From NCBI GenBank assembly GCA_022483045.1, contig JAKVOA010000002.1, forward strand, positions 426,501 to 490,500: a DNA stretch of 64,000 bases, read 5' to 3'. Under the pieces are notes generated by a model that had not been told where the DNA came from, ran no database searches, and saw nothing but the letters and a program-made list of their open reading frames with translations. The DNA is from Oscillospiraceae bacterium. GTDB taxonomy: Bacteria; Bacillota; Clostridia; Oscillospirales; Acutalibacteraceae. Made by a program: the position numbers and the translations under genes. Shown here in pieces: positions 46,318 to 54,165 of this stretch. Every line of letters begins with the position of its first letter. Positions within the stretch are counted from its first letter, which is position 1.

Positions 46318-47177
46318 AGCTTTCTCTGCCGGCGGGCATGTGCCCCCCAGAGGTACAGCAGGCCTTGACCGCAGCCTATGCTGCGGGCCGTATTCCGCAC
46401 GCGCTGATTTTTGAGGGTGCAGCTGAAAGAACGCTGGCTTTGGCAAAACATCTGGCACAGGCGGCAGTTTGCACGGCCCCGCAGGAGCGCCCCTGCGGGC
46501 ACTGCCCCGGATGTGTGAAAGCGCAGGCGGGCAGCCACCCTGACATTACGATGGCGGGCGGCGGTGAGGCCGGGCGCTCTTTCCACAAAGATGAGATTGC
46601 GCTGTTGCGCCGCAATGCGTATATCCGCCCGAATGAAGCAGCGGGCCGGGTCTTTATTTTACAGAATGCGCAAAACCTTTCCCCGCAGGCACAGAATGCG
46701 CTGTTGAAAATTTTGGAAGAACCGCCGGCGGGGGTGCAGTTCTTTTTGACCTGCGACCGCGCGTCTTCTCTGCTCGATACGGTGCGCAGCCGCTCGCAGA
46801 TTTATATGCTGTCTGCTGCCGGTCAGCCGCAGGACGACGGCCTAGCTGCACAGATTGCGCTGGCGCTTTGCCGCCCAAAAGAGAGCGACTTGCTTTATTT
46901 GACAGCACCGCTGCTCAAGGACCGGCTGCGGCTGCGCAGCGTACTGGAAAAACTTGTGCTGATTTTTCGCGATGCGCTGGTACTGCGCAGCGGCGGCGCT
47001 ACTATTTCGGGCGAAGAAGAGACAGCACGCAGCCTAGCAGGAATGCTGACGCGCGCGCAGCTGTATACACTGACACAGACCACACGGGAAATGTGCGGAT
47101 ATGTTGAGCGCAACGCCAACACGGCGCTTTTGGTGACGGACCTGTGTGCCCGCCTGCGCCGTGCCGCAGCACATTGA
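46314..47177 (+). CDS. holB: DNA polymerase III subunit delta'
   Basis: A 287-aa clamp-loader subunit. HALIFEGAAERTLALAKHL replaces a canonical P-loop, as in delta' proteins. A zinc module CGHCPGCVKAQAGSHPD and the sensor SRSQIYML are present, with LLKILEEPPAGVQFFL between. It helps load the sliding clamp at replication forks. The start GTG overlaps the darA stop. ricT follows after 52 bases. In Bacillus tmk and yaaR also lie in this cluster; they are absent here. Confidence 0.93.
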   Translation: MKLSLPAGMCPPEVQQALTAAYAAGRIPHALIFEGAAERTLALAKHLAQAAVCTAPQERPCGHCPGCVKAQAGSHPDITMAGGGEAGRSFHKDEIALLRRNAYIRPNEAAGRVFILQNAQNLSPQAQNALLKILEEPPAGVQFFLTCDRASSLLDTVRSRSQIYMLSAAGQPQDDGLAAQIALALCRPKESDLLYLTAPLLKDRLRLRSVLEKLVLIFRDALVLRSGGATISGEEETARSLAGMLTRAQLYTLTQTTREMCGYVERNANTALLVTDLCARLRRAAAH

Positions 47178-47229
47178 GGATGAATAAAAGATACGTGAAT
47201 TTATCGTTTCATTATTTGCAGGAGGTACC

Positions 47230-48156
47230 ATGGCAAAAGTTATCGGCGTGCGGTTCAAAAATCTGGGCAAAGTCTATTATTTTGACCCAGAGGACCAGCA
47301 GCTGCAGATTGGCAACCACGTTATTGTGGAAACGGCCCGCGGCGTGGAGTGCGGCGAAGTCGCTATGCCAAACCGCGAAATTGCAGAAGACCATATTGTG
47401 CAGCCGCTGCGCAAGATTATCCGGGTCGCAACACAGAAAGATTTGGACAAAGTAAAAGAAAACTGCGAAAAAGAAATTAGTGCATTTGAAATCTGCCAGA
47501 AAAAGATTGCCGCGCATCAGCTGGAAATGAAACTGGTGGATGTAGAGTATACGTTTGACAATAATAAAATTCTGTTTTACTTTACAGCAGATGGTCGGGT
47601 CGATTTCCGTGAATTGGTGAAAGACTTGGCAAGTGTTTTCCGCACACGCATTGAGCTGCGCCAGATCGGCGTACGCGATGAGGCCAAAATGCTGGGCGGT
47701 TTGGGGCTGTGCGGCAGGCCTTTTTGCTGCAGCCAGTTTTTGGCAGGTTTTCAGCCGGTTTCCATTAAAATGGCTAAGGAGCAGGGTCTCTCCCTCAACC
47801 CGGTGAAGATTTCCGGCACCTGCGGGCGGCTGATGTGCTGCTTAAAATATGAGCAGGAAGCTTACCAGGACCTGCAGCGCACCACCCCGCCGGTGGGTTC
47901 GTATGTGCTGACCCCCGAGGGCCGGGGCACCGTGACTGCAACAAGTCTGTTGACCGGCGTGCTGCAGGTGCACTTAGACAGCGCCTCTGCAGAGGCCGCA
48001 CCAATTCGCTGCAAGGTAAAAGATACAAAGTTTCTGCGGGCACCAGTGGCCAGACCGCGCCAGCATACGAAAGAAAAAAGGCCTGAAAAGGCTGCTGCCG
48101 GCGGAAAATCGGACGAAACAGGCAGCGATGCCGTGCATAATAGACGGAACAAATGA
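47230..48156 (+). CDS. ricT: RicT/YaaT PSP1 domain protein
   Basis: A 308-aa protein with the PSP1 domain: GVRFKNLGKVYYFDP at the start, HVIVETARGVECGE, then LGGLGLCGRPFCCSQFL and GTCGRLMCCLKYE. In Bacillus RicT (YaaT), with RicA and RicF, binds iron-sulfur clusters and guides RNase Y to mRNAs; the Cys-rich motifs above supply ligands. The C-terminal 40 residues are basic and low-complexity. A ferredoxin gene follows at once, which is suggestive given the cluster chemistry. Confidence 0.92.
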   Translation: MAKVIGVRFKNLGKVYYFDPEDQQLQIGNHVIVETARGVECGEVAMPNREIAEDHIVQPLRKIIRVATQKDLDKVKENCEKEISAFEICQKKIAAHQLEMKLVDVEYTFDNNKILFYFTADGRVDFRELVKDLASVFRTRIELRQIGVRDEAKMLGGLGLCGRPFCCSQFLAGFQPVSIKMAKEQGLSLNPVKISGTCGRLMCCLKYEQEAYQDLQRTTPPVGSYVLTPEGRGTVTATSLLTGVLQVHLDSASAEAAPIRCKVKDTKFLRAPVARPRQHTKEKRPEKAAAGGKSDETGSDAVHNRRNK

Positions 48157-48175
48157 CATGCGCTATAATTCTTTC

Positions 48176-48203
48176 TTGCATTTTGGCAAAAATATGATAA
48201 AAT
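48176..48203 (+). promoter_or_regulatory. promoter of the ferredoxin gene
   Basis: TTGCAT and TAAAAT with a 16-base spacer, 36 bases before the ATG, which has TATGGAGGTG as ribosome binding site. Confidence 0.6.
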
Positions 48204-48238
48204 GATAACGAAAACAATAATATGGAGGTGTGTTTAAA

Positions 48239-48409
48239 ATGGCATATCAGATTAGCAGCGATTGCATTTCCTGCGGTGCTTGCGCCGGGGAGTGTCCGGT
48301 TAACGCAATTTCTGAGGGTGACGGCAAGTACGTCATCGATGAAAGTGCGTGCATTTCCTGTGGTTCCTGCGCAGGTGTCTGCCCTGTCGGAGCTCCGAAA
48401 GAGGCTTAA
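48239..48409 (+). CDS. 2[4Fe-4S] ferredoxin, 56 aa
   Basis: A short gene with protein start MAYQISSDCISCGACAGE. Two CxxCxxCxxxC(P) clusters are complete: CISCGACAGECP and CISCGSCAGVCP. This is the clostridial-type bacterial ferredoxin that carries electrons for pyruvate:ferredoxin oxidoreductase, hydrogenase and similar enzymes. It has its own promoter and a strong terminator at 48427-48456, so it is expressed as a single-gene unit within an otherwise housekeeping cluster. Confidence 0.95.
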   Translation: MAYQISSDCISCGACAGECPVNAISEGDGKYVIDESACISCGSCAGVCPVGAPKEA

Positions 48410-48426
48410 TGCGTTGCAAAAGAAAG

Positions 48427-48456
48427 GGCGGTGTGCCAGACACACCGCCTTTTTTC
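48427..48456 (+). terminator. terminator of the ferredoxin gene
   Basis: GGCGGTGTG and CACACCGCC arms with a five-base loop, then TTTTTT. Confidence 0.85.
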
Positions 48457-48571
48457 TATGGCCTTTTATAAAAAATGGGAGTATGGTACAGCATATCTGT
48501 GTATTCCCAATTTTTACTTTATTATTAATTATTAGAAAAATTACAGGAATTGTACGGAAAGGAGCGGTAAA

Positions 48572-49327
48572 ATGCAGCTGCAGTACGGGGAACGGCTGGA
48601 GCCGATCGGTGGCGGGCGCAGCGTGATTGTCAGTCAGCAGTACCGCTTTACGACAGACACAATTCTGCTGGCAGATTATTCTATGCCGCAGAAAGGCGAG
48701 CACTGCGCAGAGCTTGGCACCGGCTGCGGGTTGGTACCGCTTTTGTGGTGCAGCCGCGGGGCCCCGGCAGAGGTCTATGCGCTGGAAATACAGCCGCAGG
48801 CCTGTGAAATGGCCCGGCGCAGCGCGGCCGGCGGCGGATTTTCGCAGATTCATGTATTGCAGTATGATTTGAGGAAAATTCGGCAGGAAAAGGCGGCCGA
48901 TTTGCCGCTTCCCCTGGGGCTTGACCTGGTTGCATGCAACCCGCCTTATCAGCCGCGGACAGATGGCTGCCCAAGCCCGCAGGAAAGTCTTGCAGAGGCT
49001 CGGCATGAGCTTAGCTGTACCTTTGCTGAGGTCGCTGAGGCTGCGGCCCGCCTGCTGCGCTGGAGAGGACGCTTTGTCTGCTGCCTGCGCCCACAGCGTA
49101 TGCCAGAAGCATTTGCCGCCCTGTCAAATGCAGGGCTGGAGCCAAAGCGGATGCGGCTGGTGCAGCACCGCCTGCAGAAAGCACCCTCTCTGTTTTTGCT
49201 GGAGGCCCGCCGAGGCGGCCGCCCCGGCCTGAAAGTGGAGCCGGTGCTGCTGATGGAGGATGCTACCGGCGCAGTTTCACACGAGATGGAAAAAATCTAC
49301 GGACCATACCGGGAGGGAAAATATTGA
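48572..49327 (+). CDS. tRNA1(Val) adenine-37 N6-methyltransferase family protein
   Basis: A 251-aa class I methyltransferase. FTTDTILLADYSMP precedes the SAM-binding GTGCGLVPLL, and the catalytic CNPPYQPR (NPPY motif for N6-adenine) follows. The family (YabB in Bacillus, YfiC/TrmN in Escherichia coli) modifies adenine 37 of tRNA-Val; the substrate here is inferred. The stop overlaps the TTG of rsmI (TTGA), the same gene order as in Bacillus. Confidence 0.9.
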   Translation: MQLQYGERLEPIGGGRSVIVSQQYRFTTDTILLADYSMPQKGEHCAELGTGCGLVPLLWCSRGAPAEVYALEIQPQACEMARRSAAGGGFSQIHVLQYDLRKIRQEKAADLPLPLGLDLVACNPPYQPRTDGCPSPQESLAEARHELSCTFAEVAEAAARLLRWRGRFVCCLRPQRMPEAFAALSNAGLEPKRMRLVQHRLQKAPSLFLLEARRGGRPGLKVEPVLLMEDATGAVSHEMEKIYGPYREGKY

Positions 49328-50160
49328 GCGGTACATTATATGTAGTGGGTACACCGATTGGAAATCTGGGCGACCTTTCCCCGCGCGCGGCCGAGATTTT
49401 GGGCAGCGTCGACTTTGTCGCGGCAGAGGATACACGGGTTACACGAAAGCTTTTGACACATTTCGGTATCAAAAAACCTTTAATCAGCTATTTTGAACAC
49501 AATAAATGGCAGCGTGGCGATATTATTTTAGACCGCATTGAGACGGGCGAAAACTGTGCGCTGGTCAGCGATGCCGGCATGCCGGCTATTTCTGATCCCG
49601 GCGAGCTGCTGGTGCGGCAGGCTGCACAGCGCGGTGTGCCGGTTGCGGCTGTGCCGGGGCCGAGCGCGGTTGTTACGGCGCTGGCGGTTTCGGGGCTGCC
49701 GACCGGCCGCTTTACGTTTGAGGGGTTCCTGAGCGTCAGCAAAAAGAGCCGCCGCGAACATTTGGAAGAAGTGAAGCACGAACAGCGTACAATGGTCTTT
49801 TATGAGGCACCGCATAAGCTGCTGACGACTTTGCAGGATATGCTGGCAACATGGGGCGACCGTGAACTGGCGCTGGTGCGCGAGCTGACAAAGGTACACG
49901 AAGAGGTGCGCCGCACAACCCTTTCGGAAGCGGTTGCATATTATACGGAGAATCCGCCGCGCGGCGAGTTTGTCCTGGTTATCCGCGGTGCAGAGGCACC
50001 GCAGGAGGAGACAACGTCTTTGGCAGATGCTGCGGCGCGAGCCCGTGCGCTGATGGAAGCGGGCGCCTCTGCTTCTGCCGCGGCAAAACAGGCCGCTGCT
50101 GAAACCGGCCGCCGGAAAAATGAAATTTATCGTGCTCTTTCGGAGGAACCGCAGGAATAA
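49324..50160 (+). CDS. rsmI: 16S rRNA (cytidine-1402-2'-O)-methyltransferase
   Basis: A 278-aa member of the tetrapyrrole-methylase-like fold: LYVVGTPIGNLGDLSPRAAEIL, AAEDTRVTRKLLTHF, LVSDAGMPAISDPG and GFLSVSKKSRREHLEEV. It methylates the ribose of C1402 in the 30S P site. The TTG start overlaps the previous gene. A C-terminal helical part (ASASAAAKQAAAETGRRKNEIY) matches the family. Confidence 0.95.
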   Translation: MSGTLYVVGTPIGNLGDLSPRAAEILGSVDFVAAEDTRVTRKLLTHFGIKKPLISYFEHNKWQRGDIILDRIETGENCALVSDAGMPAISDPGELLVRQAAQRGVPVAAVPGPSAVVTALAVSGLPTGRFTFEGFLSVSKKSRREHLEEVKHEQRTMVFYEAPHKLLTTLQDMLATWGDRELALVRELTKVHEEVRRTTLSEAVAYYTENPPRGEFVLVIRGAEAPQEETTSLADAAARARALMEAGASASAAAKQAAAETGRRKNEIYRALSEEPQE

Positions 50161-50287
50161 CGACAGACTTTCAACAAATTTTGCAGATTTGGTTGAAAAC
50201 AGAAAGCGCCTTCGAGGAATTAGCTGTGCATACGCTGATGAAAGCGGGTGCCTTTAACACAGAAAGAAACGCTGCACCGAAACAAAG

Positions 50288-50334
50288 CTGCACCCCAAAA
50301 GCAAACCAACGAATTGGCATTACTTGGGGTGCAG
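50288..50334. terminator. hairpin between convergent rsmI and nrdG
   Basis: Perfect 11-base arms CTGCACCCCAA and TTGGGGTGCAG with a 25-base loop; no long T run on either side. It lies between convergent genes. Confidence 0.5.
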
Positions 50335-50369
50335 GTGTAAGTTTCAGTGCGGCGTTTTGCTGCGCTTAT

Positions 50370-50897
50370 TTATTCAGTTTCGTCTAAATCATCTAAGACA
50401 ATGCGGTTTTCGCGACGGGTTGCATTCAGGTCAATCATCCGCTGATTGCTGCTTCCGCGAAAATGCAGGGTCAGGTCGCGCTGTGCTTCCACATAAGGGC
50501 CGTCAACCAGATAGTCGGCTAGGTCCAGCAGGCGCTGTACATCGGGCTCTGACTGGGCCTTTTCCAACAGCTGCTCATAGGTCCAGCCGGAGTAAGTGGT
50601 GATGTCCAGTTTGGTCTCTTTTTTCAGGCGCTCGGCAAGGTCTGCAAGACCGCCGGCCTGGCTGAAAGGTTCACCGCCGGAGAAAGTGACTCCCCGCAGA
50701 AGCGGATTTTCTTTTATTTCAGCAATAAGAGAATCAATGGAAACCAGGGTTCCGCCGGAAAAATCGTGCGTCTGCGGATTTTGGCAGCCGGGGCAGTCAT
50801 GCGGGCAGCCCTGTACAAAAACAGTGTAACGAATGCCGCGCCCGTCTACGATAGATTCCGGTTCGGTGCCGGCAAGGCGCAGCTCAGTGCAGGCCAT
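50370..50897 (-). CDS. nrdG: anaerobic ribonucleotide reductase activating protein
   Basis: A 175-aa radical-SAM enzyme that makes the glycyl radical on NrdD. The cluster motif GCPHDCPGCQN (CxxxCxxC) is followed by GGTLVSIDSLI and VTFSGGEPFSQ. I start it at the ATG 50897 (MACTELRLAG), whose codons overlap the stop of the small gene upstream; a longer frame from 51008 is only the wrong-frame reading of that small gene. The overlap implies that the activase is made together with the 54-aa glycyl-radical protein. Confidence 0.95.
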   Translation of the reverse strand: MACTELRLAGTEPESIVDGRGIRYTVFVQGCPHDCPGCQNPQTHDFSGGTLVSIDSLIAEIKENPLLRGVTFSGGEPFSQAGGLADLAERLKKETKLDITTYSGWTYEQLLEKAQSEPDVQRLLDLADYLVDGPYVEAQRDLTLHFRGSSNQRMIDLNATRRENRIVLDDLDETE

Positions 50898-51048
50898 GCT
50901 TGACACGATCCCGTTCTTCAGCGCGCTTTGCGTCATTCCAGCGATCCATTGTACCGACCAAGTAGCCGGTGATGCGGCGGATACGGTCAAAGTGAACACC
51001 TTCGCCAACGGTGTTGTTTTCTTTATCTACGGTCAACTGCTGTACCAT
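50884..51048 (-). CDS. free-standing glycyl-radical domain of class III ribonucleotide reductase (54 aa)
   Basis: A 54-codon gene with ATG at 51048 behind AAAGGAGTG. Its protein ends with HFDRIRRITGYLVGTMDR followed by WNDAKRAEERDRVKH. This matches the extreme C-terminus of ordinary NrdD proteins, where RVCGYLG...FN-GK-EE---RVKH surrounds the radical glycine; here the motif is RITGYL. The large NrdD encoded 68 bases upstream ends without such a motif. The role inferred is that this piece docks on NrdD and bears the radical installed by NrdG, whose gene overlaps its stop. It is too short for usual gene-length cut-offs. The assignment by motif is strong; function is inferred. Confidence 0.85.
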   Translation of the reverse strand: MVQQLTVDKENNTVGEGVHFDRIRRITGYLVGTMDRWNDAKRAEERDRVKHGLH

Positions 51049-51115
51049 AAAAAACACTCCTTTTGCTTATCTTAAGGTTTATCCTCTATTTTTGAAAATA
51101 AACGACCCTGCAGAA

Positions 51116-53428
51116 TTACCGTCCATCACAGCCGCAGCCGTCGACAACCGGTACATTCGGGTACTTTTTGCGCAGTTCATTTAGGCGCTCAATGCTTACC
51201 GGCTCACCCTCGCGGCGGCCGCAGCGAGGACAAACGTTGTCGATTACGCCATTGTAGCCGCACACTGGGTCGCGGTCTACCGGGTGGTTGACACTGCCGT
51301 AGCCGATACCGGATTCTTTCATGCAGCGAATGACTGCTTCAAAAGCATCCAGGTTTTTGCAGGTATCGCCGTCCAGCTCTACATAAGAGATATGGCCGGC
51401 GTTGGTCAGCGCGTGGTAAGGCGCCTCGATTTTAATCTTCTTAAAGGCACTAATGGGGTAATAAACCGGAACATGGAAAGAATTGGTGTAGTATTCGCGG
51501 TCTGTAACACCCGGCAGCACGCCGTACTTTACCTTATCAATCTTTACGAATTGGCCAGAAAGGCCCTCTGCCGGGGTTGCCAACAGGGTAAAGTTGAGGT
51601 GGCGCTTCTTACTTTCGTCGTCCATACGCTTGCGCATGTGGCCGATAATATCGAGGCCGAGTTTTTGGCTTGCTTCGCTTTCGCCGTGGTGTTTGCCAGT
51701 CAAGGCAACCAGTGTTTCGGCAAGACCGATAAAGCCGACCGACAGAGTGCCGTTTTTCAGTACTTCGGCAACGCTGTCATCGGGGCCCAGCTTGTCGGAG
51801 TCGATCCACACACCCTGTCCCATCAGGAATGGATAGTTGTACACCTTTTTGCTGCACTGAATTTTAAAGCGGTGCAGCAGCTGCCGAATGCACAGGTCGA
51901 TGCGATCATCTAAAATTTTATAGAAGCGGTCGATGTCGTGGTGCGCCTCAATGCCGACACGCGGCAGGTTAATGCTGGTAAAGCTCAGGTTGCCGCGCCC
52001 GCAGGTCACTTCTTTGTCGGGATTGTATACATTGCCCATCACACGCGTGCGGCAGCCCATATAGGCGACTTCACTGTTGTAGGTTCCATCGTAGTACTGC
52101 AGGTTGTACGGTGCGTCGATAAAGCTGAAATTCGGGAACAGACGCTTTGCACTGGTTTTCATGGCGAGTTTAAATAGGTCGTAGTTCGGGTCACCGGGGT
52201 TGTAATTTACGCCCTCTTTGACCTTGAAAATCTGTACCGGGAAAATCGGCGTTTCGCCGTCGCCAAGGCCGGCCTCTGTGGCCAAAAGCAGGTCGCGCAT
52301 TACCATGCGGCCCTCCTGGCTGACGCAGGTGCCGTAGTTGATGCTGGAAAACGGAACCTGTGCGCCAGCGCGGGAATTCATGGTATTCAGATTGTGAATC
52401 AGCGCTTCCATTGCCTGGTAAGTTGCTTTGTCTGTTTGATTCCATGCGGTCTGTGCAGCAAAGCGGTGTGCAGCGTGGGCCTGCTCTTCGGTGATTTCCT
52501 GGTAGCCGTTTTCACGCTGATGTGTCGGCAGAATTTCTGCCAGCTTTTTGTCCAGTGCATCGCCGTTGTCCATGCGGATTTCGTCGGGATCCAACTGGTC
52601 ATACAGATAGGCGGCAAGCGCCTCTGCATCGTGAACGCTCATGGAAAGCATGGACTCAAACCAAAGGGCAAGGCCTGTTCGGTACAGTTTGCGGTACGTT
52701 TTTGCGACGCCCGGCGCCATGGAATAGTCAAAGTTCGGAACTGCCTGGCCGCCGTGCATTTCGTTTTGGTTTGCCTGAATGGCAATACATGCCAGCGCCG
52801 CGTAAGAGCGGATGTCGTTTGGCTCGCGCAGGGTGCCGTGTCCGGTGCAGAAACCGCCGTGAAACAGCTTGAGCAGGTCGATTTGGCAGCAGGTCTCGGT
52901 TAGCATATAAAAGTCTTCGTCGTGAATGTGAATGTCGCCGTCAAGGTGGGCAGCGGCAATGTCTTTTGGTAGCACATAGTTGTTGATGAAGTACTTACTG
53001 CCCTCACTGCCGTATTTCAGCATGGTGCCCATAGAGGTATCGGCATCAATATTGGCGTTTTCGCGCTTCAGGTCAACATCCTTTGCATCGCAGAAAGTCA
53101 GCTCTTTATAAATATCCATCAGGTCACCCTCGGCCTGACGGATCTTATTGTGTTCTGCACGGTAAAGGATATAGGCTTTTGCAGTTTTTGCAAAGTCAGC
53201 AGCAATGAGCTGAGCCTCTACTTCGTCCTGCACCTGCTCTACAGCAGGTACTTTGCCAACAGGCAAAGCGGCAACTACTTTGTCGGTTATCGTGTCCAGC
53301 TGTCGGGCAGTTATGGTTTCTCCCGCAACGGACTGGTTTGCTTTTTCGATGGCACGGCTGATCTTTTTCCGGTCAAAAGGAACAAGGTCACCGTTTCGTT
53401 TGCGAATCTGCGTAAACACTAAGATCAC
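51116..53428 (-). CDS. nrdD: anaerobic (class III) ribonucleoside-triphosphate reductase, large part
   Basis: A 770-aa protein that reduces ribonucleotides to deoxyribonucleotides without oxygen. Residues 1-95 are an ATP-cone (KRNGDLVPFDRKKISRAIEK). The core shows DGDIHIHDEDFYMLTETCC, SRAGAQVPFSSINYGTC and GLAETLVALTGKHHGES. The C-terminal zinc-ribbon-like part (VCGYNGVIDNVCPRCGRREGE) is followed by a tail ending CGCDGR, not by the expected RVxGYL glycyl-radical segment. That segment is in the next small gene. GTG at 53428 or 53419 starts it; the ribosome binding site is weak. An NrdR-like box and a leader hairpin lie upstream. Confidence 0.93.
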   Translation of the reverse strand: MILVFTQIRKRNGDLVPFDRKKISRAIEKANQSVAGETITARQLDTITDKVVAALPVGKVPAVEQVQDEVEAQLIAADFAKTAKAYILYRAEHNKIRQAEGDLMDIYKELTFCDAKDVDLKRENANIDADTSMGTMLKYGSEGSKYFINNYVLPKDIAAAHLDGDIHIHDEDFYMLTETCCQIDLLKLFHGGFCTGHGTLREPNDIRSYAALACIAIQANQNEMHGGQAVPNFDYSMAPGVAKTYRKLYRTGLALWFESMLSMSVHDAEALAAYLYDQLDPDEIRMDNGDALDKKLAEILPTHQRENGYQEITEEQAHAAHRFAAQTAWNQTDKATYQAMEALIHNLNTMNSRAGAQVPFSSINYGTCVSQEGRMVMRDLLLATEAGLGDGETPIFPVQIFKVKEGVNYNPGDPNYDLFKLAMKTSAKRLFPNFSFIDAPYNLQYYDGTYNSEVAYMGCRTRVMGNVYNPDKEVTCGRGNLSFTSINLPRVGIEAHHDIDRFYKILDDRIDLCIRQLLHRFKIQCSKKVYNYPFLMGQGVWIDSDKLGPDDSVAEVLKNGTLSVGFIGLAETLVALTGKHHGESEASQKLGLDIIGHMRKRMDDESKKRHLNFTLLATPAEGLSGQFVKIDKVKYGVLPGVTDREYYTNSFHVPVYYPISAFKKIKIEAPYHALTNAGHISYVELDGDTCKNLDAFEAVIRCMKESGIGYGSVNHPVDRDPVCGYNGVIDNVCPRCGRREGEPVSIERLNELRKKYPNVPVVDGCGCDGR

Positions 53429-53467
53429 TCACTTATCCGTAAGATTAAAAATTTCTGACCGGTTGGA

Positions 53468-53500
53468 AACAGAAGCATTGATAAATCAATGCTTCTGTTT
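53468..53500. promoter_or_regulatory. perfect hairpin in the nrdD leader
   Basis: AACAGAAGCATTGAT and ATCAATGCTTCTGTT form a near-perfect 15-base stem with a tiny loop, 40-70 bases before the nrdD start. TTTCC follows on the minus strand and TTACTGG on the plus. It could attenuate nrdD transcription or be an operator. Confidence 0.55.
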
Positions 53501-53585
53501 TACTGGTCTGTGCTTAAAATAATAGCACGTTGCGCAGGGGTTGTCAATCAAAAAATACCCCATGTAGCTGAAAGGACTTTGCGTA

Positions 53586-53601
53586 CAACTACATATTGTG
53601 T
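53586..53601. promoter_or_regulatory. candidate NrdR box
   Basis: CAACTACATATTGTGT matches the NrdR consensus (acaCwAtATaTwGtgt) at 13 of 16 positions, about 160 bases before nrdD. NrdR boxes normally come in pairs; I do not see a convincing second one. The remaining gene-free part of 53429-53745 shows nothing else. Confidence 0.45.
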
Positions 53602-53745
53602 ATCGAGTAAAAACAGTTTTCAAATTATCCACCGAATATTCCACAGCCTGGTTGAAGAAAGGCGGCCTTTTACAGGGAAATTTTTCTGTTTTCCACTTCT
53701 TTCAACCAGTTATCAACAGTAAAATGGTCATAAAAGAAGGTTATG

Positions 53746-54165
53746 TCATCTACTATCTGTAGTGTCCGCGGGTAAAAAATCTTCAGCCCAGCTGCAAAGC
53801 TGTGCAGCCGCCTTTAGGGCATCGGCAGAGTGGCTGGTCAGGCGGTACTCAACCCGTGGCGGAATCTGCGGAAACTGCCGGCGGGCGATGAGCCCGTCGG
53901 CACAAAGCTCCTTTAAACTTTGGCTGAGCATCATGTCGGTAATGCCGGTGACGCGGCCGCGAATCTCGCCGTAGCGCAGGCTTTCGCTGCCGGAAAGCGC
54001 CAACAGAATCCGTAGCTTCCATTTGCCGCCGATTGCCTGCAGCGCGCGGGTGAGCAGAGCGTCCTGTTTTGCGGCGTCGGCATGGTCGGTTTCAGTTGGT
54101 TTGTCGGGGGGCAGAGCGCGCAGGCGCTTTTTGCTTTTTTTCTCTTTGTTTTTTTCTTTTTTCAT
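53746..54165 (-). CDS. HxlR family winged-helix regulator
   Basis: A 139-aa protein: a very basic, low-complexity N-terminus (MKKEKNKEKKSKKRLRALPP), then the HxlR winged helix from about residue 38 (ALQAIGGKWKLRILLALSG, TDMMLSQSLKELCADGLIARR, PRVEYRLTSHSADAL). HxlR regulators usually answer to redox or electrophile stress. Its ATG overlaps the queH stop by four bases, so it is expressed from the queH transcript. The conserved Cys near the N-terminus found in some sensing members is not present; one Cys lies at SLKELCADG and another at AAQLCSWAE. Confidence 0.9.
   Translation of the reverse strand: MKKEKNKEKKSKKRLRALPPDKPTETDHADAAKQDALLTRALQAIGGKWKLRILLALSGSESLRYGEIRGRVTGITDMMLSQSLKELCADGLIARRQFPQIPPRVEYRLTSHSADALKAAAQLCSWAEDFLPADTTDSR

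Noticed and set aside
47795..49006. 403-codon frame on the minus strand
   Set aside because: Antisense to ricT, the ferredoxin and the methyltransferase, all with clear motifs.
50898..51008. Longer nrdG start at 51008
   Set aside because: The added 37 residues are the wrong-frame reading of the small glycyl-radical gene and do not fit the NrdG family.
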